DNA of 9,559 bases. It comes from UBA668 sp966112835 (lineage in GTDB: Bacteria; Actinomycetota; Acidimicrobiia; Acidimicrobiales; Ilumatobacteraceae). Below are positions 1-6,577 of the stretch, piece by piece; the stretch's first letter is position 1, and every line of letters starts with the position of its first letter. The position numbers and the translations under genes were made by a program. The notes beneath the pieces are model-generated. The model did no database searches, was not told the DNA's origin, and saw only the letters and a list, made by a program, of their open reading frames with translations. The stretch is taken from contig CBHWEI010000156.1 of assembly GCA_966112835.1 (NCBI GenBank), forward strand, positions 1 through 9,559, given 5' to 3'.

Positions 1-717
1 ATCTGCACCGCCAAGATCGTCGAGACCGTGCCGTGGTACGACGCCAAGCTGTACGCCAGCACCCAGGTGGTCGACGAGGCTCGCCACGTCGAGGTCTTCG
101 CCCGCTACCTGGAGGAGAAGCTCGGCGGCGAGTACCAGATCAACATCCACCTGCGGATGCTGCTCGACGACATCATCAACGACAGCCGTTGGGACATGAC
201 CTACCTGGGCATGCAGATCATGGTCGAGGGCCTCGCCCTGGCCGCCTTCGGCTTCCAGCACCAGATGACCACCGAGCCCCTGCTGAAGCAGCTGCTCCGC
301 TACGTCATGAGCGACGAGGCCCGCCACGTGGCCTTCGGCGTGCTGTCGTTGAAGGAGTGCTACGACCAGATGACCGACGCCGAGATGAAGGAGCGTCAGG
401 AGTTCGCGTTCGAGGCCGCCATCCGCATGCGCGACCGCTTCATGTCGCAGGAAGTGTGGGAGCGCATGGGCGTGAACGTGAAGGACATCCTTCCGCTCGT
501 GCTCGCCGACCCGACGCGCATCATCTTCCAGAGCATGCTGTTCAGCAAGATCGTGCCGAACTGCAAGAAGCTCGGTCTGCTCGAGCGCAACGACCAGTGG
601 CTGCGTCGTCGCTTCGAGGAGATGGGCGTCATCCAGTTCGAGGACTGGGCCGACACCGGCGAGGAGTACTCGGCGTTCGAGATCGGCAACGAGGTCGAGG
701 TGCCGGCTCGTCCCTGA
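1..717 (+). CDS. Ferritin-like / R2-like diiron protein (5' end missing)
   Basis: The reading frame is open from base 1, so the true start lies left of the window; 238 residues remain. Visible metal-site motifs fit a four-helix diiron bundle: a first DEARH (Glu26, His29 of the visible part), a lone Glu in MVEGLAL (Glu76) and a second DEARH (Glu106, His109). A first-helix Glu ligand would lie upstream of the edge. Two ExxH motifs with a Glu between them are the established ligand pattern of the ferritin-like superfamily, including ribonucleotide reductase R2, R2-like ligand-binding oxidases and AurF-type N-oxygenases. The C-terminal 100 residues are helical and charged, with no membrane segment. 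It probably binds two Fe, or Mn and Fe, and does oxygen chemistry in the cytoplasm, but the substrate cannot be told. The gene converges on the stress-protein gene with a 24-nt gap. Superfamily call is firm; subfamily is open. Confidence 0.8.
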   Translation: MCTAKIVETVPWYDAKLYASTQVVDEARHVEVFARYLEEKLGGEYQINIHLRMLLDDIINDSRWDMTYLGMQIMVEGLALAAFGFQHQMTTEPLLKQLLRYVMSDEARHVAFGVLSLKECYDQMTDAEMKERQEFAFEAAIRMRDRFMSQEVWERMGVNVKDILPLVLADPTRIIFQSMLFSKIVPNCKKLGLLERNDQWLRRRFEEMGVIQFEDWADTGEEYSAFEIGNEVEVPARP

Positions 718-741
718 GCCAGCCCGTTCGGCCGTGCCCGG

Positions 742-1182
742 TCAGTCCTCCAGGTCGGAGGGCTCGTCCGGGACGACCAGCACCGCGATGTGCGAGCGGT
801 GCACGATCTCGTAGGTGATGCTGCCCAACAGGGCACCCTTCAGCGGGCCGCCACCGCCGTGACCCACGGCGATGGCGGCCGCTGCGCGTTGGTCGGCGAC
901 GTGGAGCAGTGCGTCGACCGGGCGTTGCTGCACCATCTGCACCTGGACGTCGAGGTTCGGATACGTGGCGCGGATGTCGTCGCGAATGTCGGCGACTGCC
1001 TCTTCGCCGACGGCCTCGACCTCGGTTTCCAGTGCGCCACCGCGCGGGCCCATGGCCACGCTCTCGTAACCGAACACGAGCACCAGCGGCACGTGCATGA
1101 GGTCGGCCACGCGGGCCGCCGTGCGGGCGGCCTGGAAGCCGCTGCCGTCGCCACCGACGCCGGCGATCAGTTCACCTGCCAT
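742..1182 (-). CDS. Universal stress protein (UspA family, ATP-binding type)
   Basis: This 146-residue single-domain protein has the usual length for one Usp domain. The N-terminal strand MAGELIAGVGGDGSG is followed by an alternating alpha/beta pattern. Near the C-terminus, VGHGGGGPLKGALLGS matches the G-2X-G-9X-G-S nucleotide-binding motif of ATP-binding Usp proteins, and it is followed by the typical last strand IAVLVVP. Such proteins are cytoplasmic, dimeric and linked to stress or energy state; the precise role here is inferred only from family. The start at 1182 is chosen because AAAGGAG lies 7 nt upstream and the Usp fold begins exactly there. The same frame stays open far upstream over the permease gene, but that part is an overlap artefact. 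The gene starts 2 nt after the permease stop, so the two are almost surely co-transcribed and the stress protein may act on or with the transporter. Confidence 0.9.
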   Translation of the reverse strand: MAGELIAGVGGDGSGFQAARTAARVADLMHVPLVLVFGYESVAMGPRGGALETEVEAVGEEAVADIRDDIRATYPNLDVQVQMVQQRPVDALLHVADQRAAAAIAVGHGGGGPLKGALLGSITYEIVHRSHIAVLVVPDEPSDLED

Positions 1183-1184
1183 GG

Positions 1185-2741
1185 TCAGGCTCCTTTCCGA
1201 TAGGTGCCGAGCGGAGCGGCGAGGGTGTCGTTGCTGTTGGGGTCCTTGACCAGATCCGGCGGGTCGGGGCGGAAGCTGAAGAACCGCGGATACTTCTTGG
1301 CGCACCAGAACATCAGTGGCACGCCGAGCACCAGCAGCAGCGTGCCGATGACCAGCACGGTGCCCACGCCGAACAGCGTGCCGTACCCGTAGTCGGCATT
1401 GCGCGAGTCCCACACCGTGCGCAGGAACACGTAGATCAGGACGATGCCGCCGAAGCCCGGCAGCACGCCCATGAGCACGAAGTTCTTCGGGCTGCGGAAG
1501 ATCCACCGCCGGAAGTAGAGGATGCAGCTGACGCCGCTGAGGCCGTAGTAGACGGCGATGGCCATGCCGACCGCGGCGATCGACGCCTCGTACGCGTTGG
1601 TGGACGTGTTGTGGCTGATGATCACGAGCAGCAGGTACCAGGCGATGGACACGCCACCGAACAACCACGAACTGAAGTCCGGCGTCAGCCGCTTCGGATC
1701 GATCTGGGCCAGCTTCTCGGGTGCCGCGCCGTGCGAGCCCATGGAGAGCATCGTGCGGGTGGCCGGCAGGATGGTGGTCTGGCACGAGGCCGCGGCCGAC
1801 GTGAGAATGGCGATGATGAGCAGCTTCAGCAGCCAGGTGGGCAGCGCCACCTTGCCCAGCGCGTAGATGGCCTCGCTGCCCGAGTCGGTGGCGAAGTCGG
1901 GGCCGAGCAGGGCGACGGCGCCGTAGCTGACGATGAGGTAGATGGCCAGCAGGATGACCGTCGACAGCACGGCGGCACGCCCGGGCGTGGTGGCCGCATC
2001 CTTGGCCTCCTCGTTCACCGACACGCACGTGTCCCAGCCCCAGTAGATGAACACGGCCAGCACGAGGCCGGCGACGATGGAACTGGTGCTCAGTCCGGCA
2101 GGCGACATCCAACTGAGGCTCGGGTGCACCGAGTGGTAGGTCACCCCGTCGACCGTGCGGCTGATGCCGTCGCCCGCCGCCTTCGACAGGGCGATGATGG
2201 CGAACAGTGCCAGCACCACCAGTTCGGTGCCGAGCAGCAGCACCTGCGAACGGGCCGACAGCTCGATGCCCTTCCAACAGATCCACGTCATGGCGATGAT
2301 GAACAGGATGCCGATGCCGGTCTGCAGGTAGATGTTGCTGGCGGTCTTCTCGTCGAAGAACAGCAGCAGCAGGTACTGCCCGGAGACCCCGGCGAGGTTC
2401 GGCATGATCACCAGGTCGGCCACGATGCAGCCCCACCCGGCGATCCATCCGGCCTTCGGTCCGAACGCGCGCACGCCCCAGGTGAAGTTCGTGCCGCAGT
2501 CGGGGTCGGCCTTGTTCAGGTAGTAGAAGCTGGCCGCGATGCACGCCATGGGCACGAACGCGAACAGCATGATGAACGGCGCCTTCACGCCGGCCTCGCC
2601 GGTGACCCCGCCCAGGCTGGCCGCCAGGCTGTAGCCCGGCGCGGTGGACGCGACGCCGATGACGATGACTGCGACCAGGCCGAGGGACCCACCCTTCAGG
2701 CCTTTGCTCGCGACTCCTTCGGTGATGGTGGCTTCGGCCAT
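1185..2741 (-). CDS. APC-superfamily amino acid permease
   Basis: 518 residues, about 12 hydrophobic segments, the normal size and topology for the amino acid-polyamine-organocation (APC) superfamily. Segment 1 contains ASTAPGY (31-37), the position where APC carriers have an unwound helix that contacts substrate. Segment 6 carries FIYWGWDT followed by NEEAKD (around 232-248), the conserved Gly-Trp/Glu-Glu signature of the family. The soluble C-terminal tail of about 25 residues is polar. It should import an amino acid or amine across the plasma membrane by proton or solute coupling; the substrate cannot be read from sequence. The start at 2741 is preferred to an in-frame GTG at 2819 because GGGGAGG lies 5 nt upstream, while the longer form has no ribosome site and adds 26 residues without family-like features. 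It is followed 2 nt later by a universal stress protein gene and is divergent from the gene at 2890. Confidence 0.92.
   Translation of the reverse strand: MAEATITEGVASKGLKGGSLGLVAVIVIGVASTAPGYSLAASLGGVTGEAGVKAPFIMLFAFVPMACIAASFYYLNKADPDCGTNFTWGVRAFGPKAGWIAGWGCIVADLVIMPNLAGVSGQYLLLLFFDEKTASNIYLQTGIGILFIIAMTWICWKGIELSARSQVLLLGTELVVLALFAIIALSKAAGDGISRTVDGVTYHSVHPSLSWMSPAGLSTSSIVAGLVLAVFIYWGWDTCVSVNEEAKDAATTPGRAAVLSTVILLAIYLIVSYGAVALLGPDFATDSGSEAIYALGKVALPTWLLKLLIIAILTSAAASCQTTILPATRTMLSMGSHGAAPEKLAQIDPKRLTPDFSSWLFGGVSIAWYLLLVIISHNTSTNAYEASIAAVGMAIAVYYGLSGVSCILYFRRWIFRSPKNFVLMGVLPGFGGIVLIYVFLRTVWDSRNADYGYGTLFGVGTVLVIGTLLLVLGVPLMFWCAKKYPRFFSFRPDPPDLVKDPNSNDTLAAPLGTYRKGA
1190..1196 (-). promoter_or_regulatory. 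Shine-Dalgarno of the stress-protein gene
   Basis: On the minus strand AAAGGAG stands 7 nt before the ATG at 1182. It lies inside the last codons of the permease gene. It fixes the start of the stress protein and shows that this gene is translated from its own ribosome site within the shared transcript. Confidence 0.75.
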
Positions 2742-2746
2742 CCCGA

Positions 2747-2753
2747 CCTCCCC
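2747..2753 (-). promoter_or_regulatory. Shine-Dalgarno of the permease gene
   Basis: On the minus strand GGGGAGG is placed 5 nt before the ATG at 2741. This near-perfect anti-16S match decides the start codon. It also shows the permease mRNA has a 5' leader, unlike the four plus-strand genes with -10 boxes close to the ATG. Confidence 0.8.
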
Positions 2754-2803
2754 TGTGATCTCGGCTGACCCGAGTTCGGGAAAGGATGGCACATCCGCGA
2801 GGG

Positions 2804-2819
2804 GTGTCCGAACGGACAC
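2804..2819. promoter_or_regulatory. 16-nt palindrome in divergent intergenic region (candidate operator)
   Basis: GTGTCCG-AA-CGGACAC is a perfect 7-bp inverted repeat with a 2-nt centre. It sits 62 nt before the permease ATG and 70 nt before the ATG of the plus-strand gene at 2890. Size, symmetry and place fit a binding site for a dimeric repressor or activator. It also overlaps a weak -35-like TTCGGA for the permease on the minus strand. The regulator is unknown; function is inference. Confidence 0.45.
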
Positions 2820-2864
2820 TCAGGTATCGGCGCTCGCCTCGGCACTCGGCCACCGTGGCGGCGG

Positions 2865-2888
2865 GCCGGTTCCACTACGCTGACCGGC
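2865..2888. promoter_or_regulatory. Inverted repeat bracketing the -10 box of the gene at 2890
   Basis: GCCGGT at 2865-2870 and ACCGGC at 2883-2888 are perfect reverse complements, separated by 12 nt that contain the -10 hexamer TACGCT. The repeat ends one base before the start codon. A protein bound here would block the promoter. Six-base repeats arise easily in GC-rich DNA, so the placement is the main argument. Confidence 0.3.
2876..2881 (+). promoter_or_regulatory. -10 box TACGCT, probable leaderless promoter
   Basis: TACGCT fits the actinobacterial TANNNT -10 element and ends 8 nt before the ATG at 2890, so transcription should begin at or very near the start codon. No Shine-Dalgarno lies between or upstream. 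I could not find a convincing -35 hexamer at 16-18 nt, which is common for extended or weak -10-driven actinobacterial promoters. Confidence 0.5.
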
Positions 2889-2889
2889 G

Positions 2890-3510
2890 ATGTCGAACGT
2901 CTCCGATCCCTTCTTCCGCACGTTCCACGCCTTGCGCATCAAAGGGTTCGCCAAGGTCGAGACCGTTGCCGAAGTGGCGGACCTGCCGCTCGAGCTGGTC
3001 GAGGAACATCTGCAGGGCCTGGCAGCTCGCGAGTGGGCACAGTTCCGTGAAGCACGCGAGTTGTGGCAGCTCACGGCGGTGGGTCGCGAGGAGCACCACA
3101 TTGCGCTCGCCGAGGACGTGGGTGGTGCGCACATGTCCGAGCAACTGCACGCGCCGTACATCGAGTTCCTCGCGCTGAACGAGACGTTCAAGCAGTTGTG
3201 CGGCGACTGGCAGCTGCGCGACGGCGCGCCGAACGACCACACCGATGCCACCTACGACGCTGCGGTGGTGAAGCGTCTCGTGGCGCTCGACAAGGCGGCG
3301 CGACCGATCGTGGAACGAATGGGCGCGACCCTGGCCCGTCTGGCACCGTACGGACCTCGCCTGGCACGGACGTGCCAGGCCGTCGTGAAAGGTGAAACGA
3401 AAATGTTCACTGGCGTCATGTGCGGCAGCTATCACGATGTGTGGATGGAACTCCACGAAGACCTCATCCTCACCCAGGGCATCGATCGCGCTGCGGAAGG
3501 GTCGTTCTGA
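2890..3510 (+). CDS. Uncharacterised protein with N-terminal winged-helix-like domain
   Basis: 206 residues, soluble, with no signal peptide. Residues about 6-72 look like a winged helix: a helix (PFFRTFHALRIKGF), a short helix with KVETVAEVA, a putative recognition helix PLELVEEHLQGLAAREW, then a strand-turn-strand stretch ending WQLTAVGREEH, a pattern seen in MarR-like regulators. Residues about 77-206 are mainly helical and end in a conserved-looking block YHDVWMELHEDLILTQG (181-197). I do not recognise a named family. From memory only, similar blocks occur in actinobacterial proteins linked to PEP-utilising enzymes; this was not checked. It is the first gene of a tight operon with dapA and rnj, and its stop overlaps the dapA start by one base (TGATG). 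It may regulate its own operon or sense a metabolite. In mycobacteria the comparable position holds thyX, but no ThyX motif is present here. Confidence 0.75.
   Translation: MSNVSDPFFRTFHALRIKGFAKVETVAEVADLPLELVEEHLQGLAAREWAQFREARELWQLTAVGREEHHIALAEDVGGAHMSEQLHAPYIEFLALNETFKQLCGDWQLRDGAPNDHTDATYDAAVVKRLVALDKAARPIVERMGATLARLAPYGPRLARTCQAVVKGETKMFTGVMCGSYHDVWMELHEDLILTQGIDRAAEGSF
3495..3500 (+). promoter_or_regulatory. Shine-Dalgarno-like GGAAGG before dapA
   Basis: GGAAGG ends 9 nt before the dapA ATG at 3510, inside the last codons of the preceding gene. Together with the TGATG overlap it supports this start rather than an in-frame extension back to 3420, whose extra 30 residues have no DapA character. 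Confidence 0.5.
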
Positions 3511-4403
3511 TGGCCCGCTTCGGCCGAGTGCTCACGGCGATGATCACCCCGTTCGACGAGTCGGGCGCGCTCGACCTCGACGAGGCGCGGCGACTCGCGC
3601 AGTACCTGCAGGACAACGGCAACGACGGCCTGGTCATCTCGGGCACCACCGGCGAGTCGCCCGTGCTCACCGACGACGAACGGCTCAGCCTGTTCGCCGC
3701 GGTCATCGAGGCGGTCAGCATCCCGGTCATCGCCGGCACGGGAACGAACGACACGGCGCACTCGGTGCACCTCACGAAGGAAGCCACCGCGCTGGGTGCG
3801 GCCGGCATCCTGGCCGTGTGCCCGTACTACAACCGGCCGTCGCAGGCGGGCATCGAGGGCCACATGCGGGCAATGGCCGAGGCATCGCCGCTGCCGCACG
3901 TCGTCTACGACATCCCCGTCCGCTCCGGCCGCAAGATCTCCACCGCGCTGCTGCTGAAGCTGGCGCGAGAGGTGCCCAACATCGTCGCCCTGAAGGACGC
4001 CGCCGGCAGCCCCGGTGAGACCGCCGTACTGGTCGCCAACGCGCCCGAGGGCTTCGAGGTGTACAGCGGCGACGACGGCCTCACCCTGCCGCTGCTCGCG
4101 GTGGGCGCGGTGGGTGTCATCGGTGTGGCCACGCACTGGAGCGGCGTCGACCACCAGGAGTTGATCGGCCTGTGGGAGAAGGGCGACACGGCGGCCGCCC
4201 GCGCCGTGAACGCACGCCTGCTCGAGAGCTTCGCGTTCGAGACCGGCGACGACGCCCCGAACCCCATCCCCACCAAGGCGATGATGCGCCACCTCGGCTT
4301 CGGAGTGGGCCAGGCCCGCCTGCCCATGGGCCCGGCGCCCGCCTTCGTCGACGAACGTGCACCGCAGGTGCTGGCCAACCTCGTGGCGCGACGCGGTCTG
4401 TGA
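3510..4403 (+). CDS. dapA: 4-hydroxy-tetrahydrodipicolinate synthase
   Basis: This enzyme condenses pyruvate with aspartate semialdehyde, the first step of the lysine and diaminopimelate branch that feeds peptidoglycan. The 297 residues match the family's usual length and TIM-barrel plan. Key residues are visible: GTTGE (45-49) with the active-site threonines, the tyrosine pair in CPYYNRPS (106-107), the catalytic Tyr133 and Arg138 in YDIPVRSG, and the Schiff-base Lys162 in ALKDAAG, then YSGDD. The Tyr-Lys distance is one residue longer than in E. coli, which I take as a harmless loop insertion. Its ATG shares its first base with the stop of the winged-helix gene, and its own stop overlaps the rnj start (TGATG), so translation is probably coupled. 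The pairing with rnj is conserved in actinobacteria, for example Mycobacterium tuberculosis Rv2753c-Rv2752c. Related aldolases share this fold, but motif set and context favour DapA. Confidence 0.93.
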   Translation: MARFGRVLTAMITPFDESGALDLDEARRLAQYLQDNGNDGLVISGTTGESPVLTDDERLSLFAAVIEAVSIPVIAGTGTNDTAHSVHLTKEATALGAAGILAVCPYYNRPSQAGIEGHMRAMAEASPLPHVVYDIPVRSGRKISTALLLKLAREVPNIVALKDAAGSPGETAVLVANAPEGFEVYSGDDGLTLPLLAVGAVGVIGVATHWSGVDHQELIGLWEKGDTAAARAVNARLLESFAFETGDDAPNPIPTKAMMRHLGFGVGQARLPMGPAPAFVDERAPQVLANLVARRGL

Positions 4404-6064
4404 TGGCTGCTCCGGTTCGCGTCGTCTTCCTCGGCGGTCTCGGTGAGATCGGCCGCAACTGCATGGCCATCGAGCAGGAGGGCAAGGTCCTCCTCATCGA
4501 CTGCGGCCTCATGTTCCCCGACGCCGACATGCACGGCATCGACCTGGTGCTGCCCGACTTCACGTGGCTGCGCCAGCGCGCCGACGACATCGTCGGCGTC
4601 GTGGCCACCCACGGCCACGAGGACCACGTCGGCGCGCTGCAGTACCTGCTGCGCGAGCTGAGCTTTCCCATCTACGGTTCGGCGGTCACGTTGGGCCTGG
4701 CCCGCAACCGCATCGAAGAGGCGGGCCTGCTGGGCAAGACCGACCTCGTCACCGTGCGCGACGGCGAGCGGCTGATGATCGGCCCGTTCGATGTGGAGTT
4801 CATCCCCGTCACCCACTCGGTGCCGCACGCCCACGCCATCGCGCTGCACACACCGCAGGGCGTCATCCTGCACACCGGCGACTTCAAGCTCGACCTCACC
4901 CCGGTCGACGGCCGGCGCACCGACCTGGGTCGCATCGGTGCCATCGCCAGCACCGAGGGCATCCGTCTGCTCATGGCCGACAGCACCAACGCCGAGGAGC
5001 ACGGTCACGCGCCCAGCGAGACCAGCGTCGGCGCCGTGCTGCGCAGCGTGTTCGCCGAGCAGAAGGGCCGGCGCATCATCACGGCCAGCTTCGCCAGCCA
5101 CCTGCACCGCATCCAGCAGATCGCCAACGCTGCGATCGCCAACGGTCGCGTGGTGGCGACGCTCGGGTTGAGCATGAAGAAGAACGTTCGCATGGGCCGC
5201 GACCTCGGCGTGCTGAGCATCCCCGACGCGTCGCTGGTCGACATCGAGGACATCGACAAGTACCAGCCCGGCCAGGTGTGCATCGTCTCCACCGGCTCGC
5301 AGGGCGAACCCATGTCGGCGCTCGCGCTGCTGGCGCGTGGCGAGAGCAAGTGGGTGAAGGTGGGCGACCACGACACCGTCGTGCTGTCCAGCCACGCCAT
5401 CCCCGGCAACGAGGGCGCGGTGAACCGGGTCATCGACGACCTGCTGCGTGCCGGTGTGGAGGTCATCCACTCGGGCGTCGCCGACGTGCACGCAACCGGC
5501 CACGCCCAGGCCGACGAGCTGAAGACGTACCTGAGCATCACCAATCCCGAGTTCTTCGTACCCATCCACGGCGAGTACCGCCACATGGTGGCCAACGCCA
5601 AGCTCGGCTACCTCATGGGCGTTCCTCGCGACCACGTGCTGGTGTGCGAGGACGGCGACGTGCTGGAACTGAACGACGGCGGCCTGAACGCGGTCGGTCG
5701 GGTGCCGGCCGGGTACCTGTACGTCGACGGCATCGTCGGCGACGTCGGCCAGGGCGTGCTGCGCGACCGCAAGGTGTTGGCCGAAGAGGGCGTCGTGGTG
5801 GTGGTCGTCACCGTCGACATCGAGACCGGCAAGGTGCTCGTCGGCCCCGAGATCATCACCCGTGGCTGGGTGTACGCGCCCGAAGCGGAGGACCTGCTCG
5901 ACGAGGCATGCGACCGCGTGGCCGAGGCCGTCGAGAAGGCGCTCGCCGCCGGGGTGCGCGACGTCGAGTCGCTCGAGCGCGACGTGCGTCGTGCCGCGGG
6001 GAAGTTCGTCAACGAGCGCACCAAGCGCCGACCGATGATCGTCCCCGTCGTCATGGAGGCCTAG
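4403..6064 (+). CDS. rnj: Ribonuclease J (metallo-beta-lactamase/beta-CASP RNase)
   Basis: 553 residues, the normal length for RNase J, a cytoplasmic 5'-3' exonuclease and endonuclease for mRNA decay and rRNA maturation. The N-terminal metallo-beta-lactamase part has HGHEDH, giving zinc ligands His70, His72, Asp74 and His75, then His138 (VTHSVPHAH) and Asp160 (HTGDFKLD). The beta-CASP part follows, with TGSQGEP, then HATGHAQADEL and the returning His389 in IHGEYRH. From about residue 455 a C-terminal domain typical of RNase J completes the protein. All catalytic positions look intact. It starts in a TGATG overlap with dapA and has no evident Shine-Dalgarno, so it likely relies on coupled re-initiation. 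Joining lysine synthesis to RNA decay in one operon is a recurrent actinobacterial arrangement. I saw no intrinsic terminator after it. Confidence 0.95.
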   Translation: MAAPVRVVFLGGLGEIGRNCMAIEQEGKVLLIDCGLMFPDADMHGIDLVLPDFTWLRQRADDIVGVVATHGHEDHVGALQYLLRELSFPIYGSAVTLGLARNRIEEAGLLGKTDLVTVRDGERLMIGPFDVEFIPVTHSVPHAHAIALHTPQGVILHTGDFKLDLTPVDGRRTDLGRIGAIASTEGIRLLMADSTNAEEHGHAPSETSVGAVLRSVFAEQKGRRIITASFASHLHRIQQIANAAIANGRVVATLGLSMKKNVRMGRDLGVLSIPDASLVDIEDIDKYQPGQVCIVSTGSQGEPMSALALLARGESKWVKVGDHDTVVLSSHAIPGNEGAVNRVIDDLLRAGVEVIHSGVADVHATGHAQADELKTYLSITNPEFFVPIHGEYRHMVANAKLGYLMGVPRDHVLVCEDGDVLELNDGGLNAVGRVPAGYLYVDGIVGDVGQGVLRDRKVLAEEGVVVVVVTVDIETGKVLVGPEIITRGWVYAPEAEDLLDEACDRVAEAVEKALAAGVRDVESLERDVRRAAGKFVNERTKRRPMIVPVVMEA

Positions 6065-6111
6065 GTCCGGCCGCCCGGCGGGCATCCCTCCGCGAAGGGT
6101 GACGGTGCCGT

Positions 6112-6117
6112 TACTCT
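6112..6117 (+). promoter_or_regulatory. Alternative -10 box TACTCT
   Basis: TACTCT ends 6 nt before an in-frame ATG at 6124, the classic -10 to +1 distance. It could drive a longer leaderless version of the membrane protein gene, adding 18 residues before the signal peptide. I rank it below the TACCGT box because the shorter protein has the cleaner signal peptide. Confidence 0.3.
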
Positions 6118-6163
6118 TCGTGAATGGGTCGCACGGTCCGTATTCGGAATGCGGTTCAGGGCG

Positions 6164-6169
6164 TACCGT
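6164..6169 (+). promoter_or_regulatory. -10 box TACCGT, probable leaderless promoter
   Basis: TACCGT ends 8 nt before the ATG at 6178 and no Shine-Dalgarno is present. A weak -35-like TATTCG lies 17 nt upstream (6141-6146). The rest of the 113-nt gap between rnj and this gene (6065-6177) holds no gene and no hairpin followed by a T run. Confidence 0.5.
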
Positions 6170-6177
6170 GTGGGTCC

Positions 6178-6567
6178 ATGGCAACCGCGCGACGCCACCG
6201 AATCCTGATGTTGGCGGCCGCCCCGGTTTCCCTCCTCCTCGTCTCGGCCACTGCATCGGCCCAGGTGGCGCATCCGGTCGCGGTCGTCGCGCCCGCTGCC
6301 GCGGCCGACACAGTCGACACCGCACAGAACGACACCACACAGGACGATGCCACCACGACGACCATCGTCGCGTCCGAGAGCCCCAACCCGGGCCTCGGCC
6401 AGGGTGGCCCGGCGCCCGAGATCGGTCCCATTGTCGTCCCGGCCGACAGCTCGAGCTTCTCGGGTGCCTGGTGGCTGGTCGCGTTCGGTGGTGTGCAGCT
6501 GGTCGGCCTGTTCTTCATCACCCGGCGCGCCCGCACCCGATTGTCCACTCGCGGCGCCCGGTCGTAA
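6178..6567 (+). CDS. Small exported single-pass membrane protein, unknown function
   Basis: 129 residues. The N-terminus is a textbook signal peptide: basic ARRHR, a hydrophobic core, and a probable cleavage site after SATASA (28/29). The exported part is short and low in complexity: alanine-rich, then a Thr/Asp-rich stretch (about 45-62), then a Gly/Pro segment ending in VVPADSSS. One membrane helix (about 97-115, starting AWWLVAFGG) is followed by basic RRARTR, a stop-transfer signal. So the predicted layout is N-terminus outside and a short basic tail inside. No known domain is recognised. An in-frame ATG at 6124 would lengthen the protein by 18 residues; I chose 6178 for the signal peptide and the upstream TACCGT. 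It lies between rnj and the lipoprotein gene and is followed by the latter after 10 nt. An envelope role is inference from topology only. Confidence 0.7.
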   Translation: MATARRHRILMLAAAPVSLLLVSATASAQVAHPVAVVAPAAAADTVDTAQNDTTQDDATTTTIVASESPNPGLGQGGPAPEIGPIVVPADSSSFSGAWWLVAFGGVQLVGLFFITRRARTRLSTRGARS

Positions 6568-6570
6568 CCT
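6541..6570 (+). promoter_or_regulatory. Promoter TTGTCC-18-TAACCT for the lipoprotein gene
   Basis: A -35-like TTGTCC (6541-6546) and a -10 TAACCT (6565-6570) are separated by 18 nt. The -10 ends 7 nt before the ATG at 6578. The TAA of the -10 box is also the stop codon of the preceding gene, and the -35 lies inside that gene. No Shine-Dalgarno is present, so a leaderless transcript is likely. Confidence 0.5.
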
Positions 6571-6577
6571 CGTCGGC

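Noticed and set aside
747..761. CCTCC-AGGTC-GGAGG hairpin near the converging gene ends, as a terminator
   Set aside because: The stem is only 5 bp, it is inside the stress-protein coding region and no T run follows on either strand.
2742..2819. Longer permease starting at GTG 2819
   Set aside because: It lacks a Shine-Dalgarno, while GGGGAGG sits 5 nt before ATG 2741. It would also place the candidate operator against its start codon.
742..2853. A 703-residue open frame on the minus strand that includes the stress protein
   Set aside because: Only its last 146 residues resemble a protein family. The upstream part is an Arg/His/Gly-rich shadow overlapping the permease, which has clear membrane segments in another frame.
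3420..3509. dapA extended upstream to 3420
   Set aside because: The extra 30 residues are Arg/His/Pro-rich and overlap the end of the previous gene in another frame. The DapA fold begins at 3510 next to the TGATG overlap.
6065..6111. GC-rich stretch after rnj as an intrinsic terminator
   Set aside because: Only a 4-bp stem with a 3-nt loop (GCCC-GGC-GGGC) is possible, with no T run. No terminator can be supported.
3905..6340. An 811-residue open frame antisense to dapA and rnj
   Set aside because: Same shadow effect. It spans the ends of two real genes and the intergenic region and has no motif or ribosome site.
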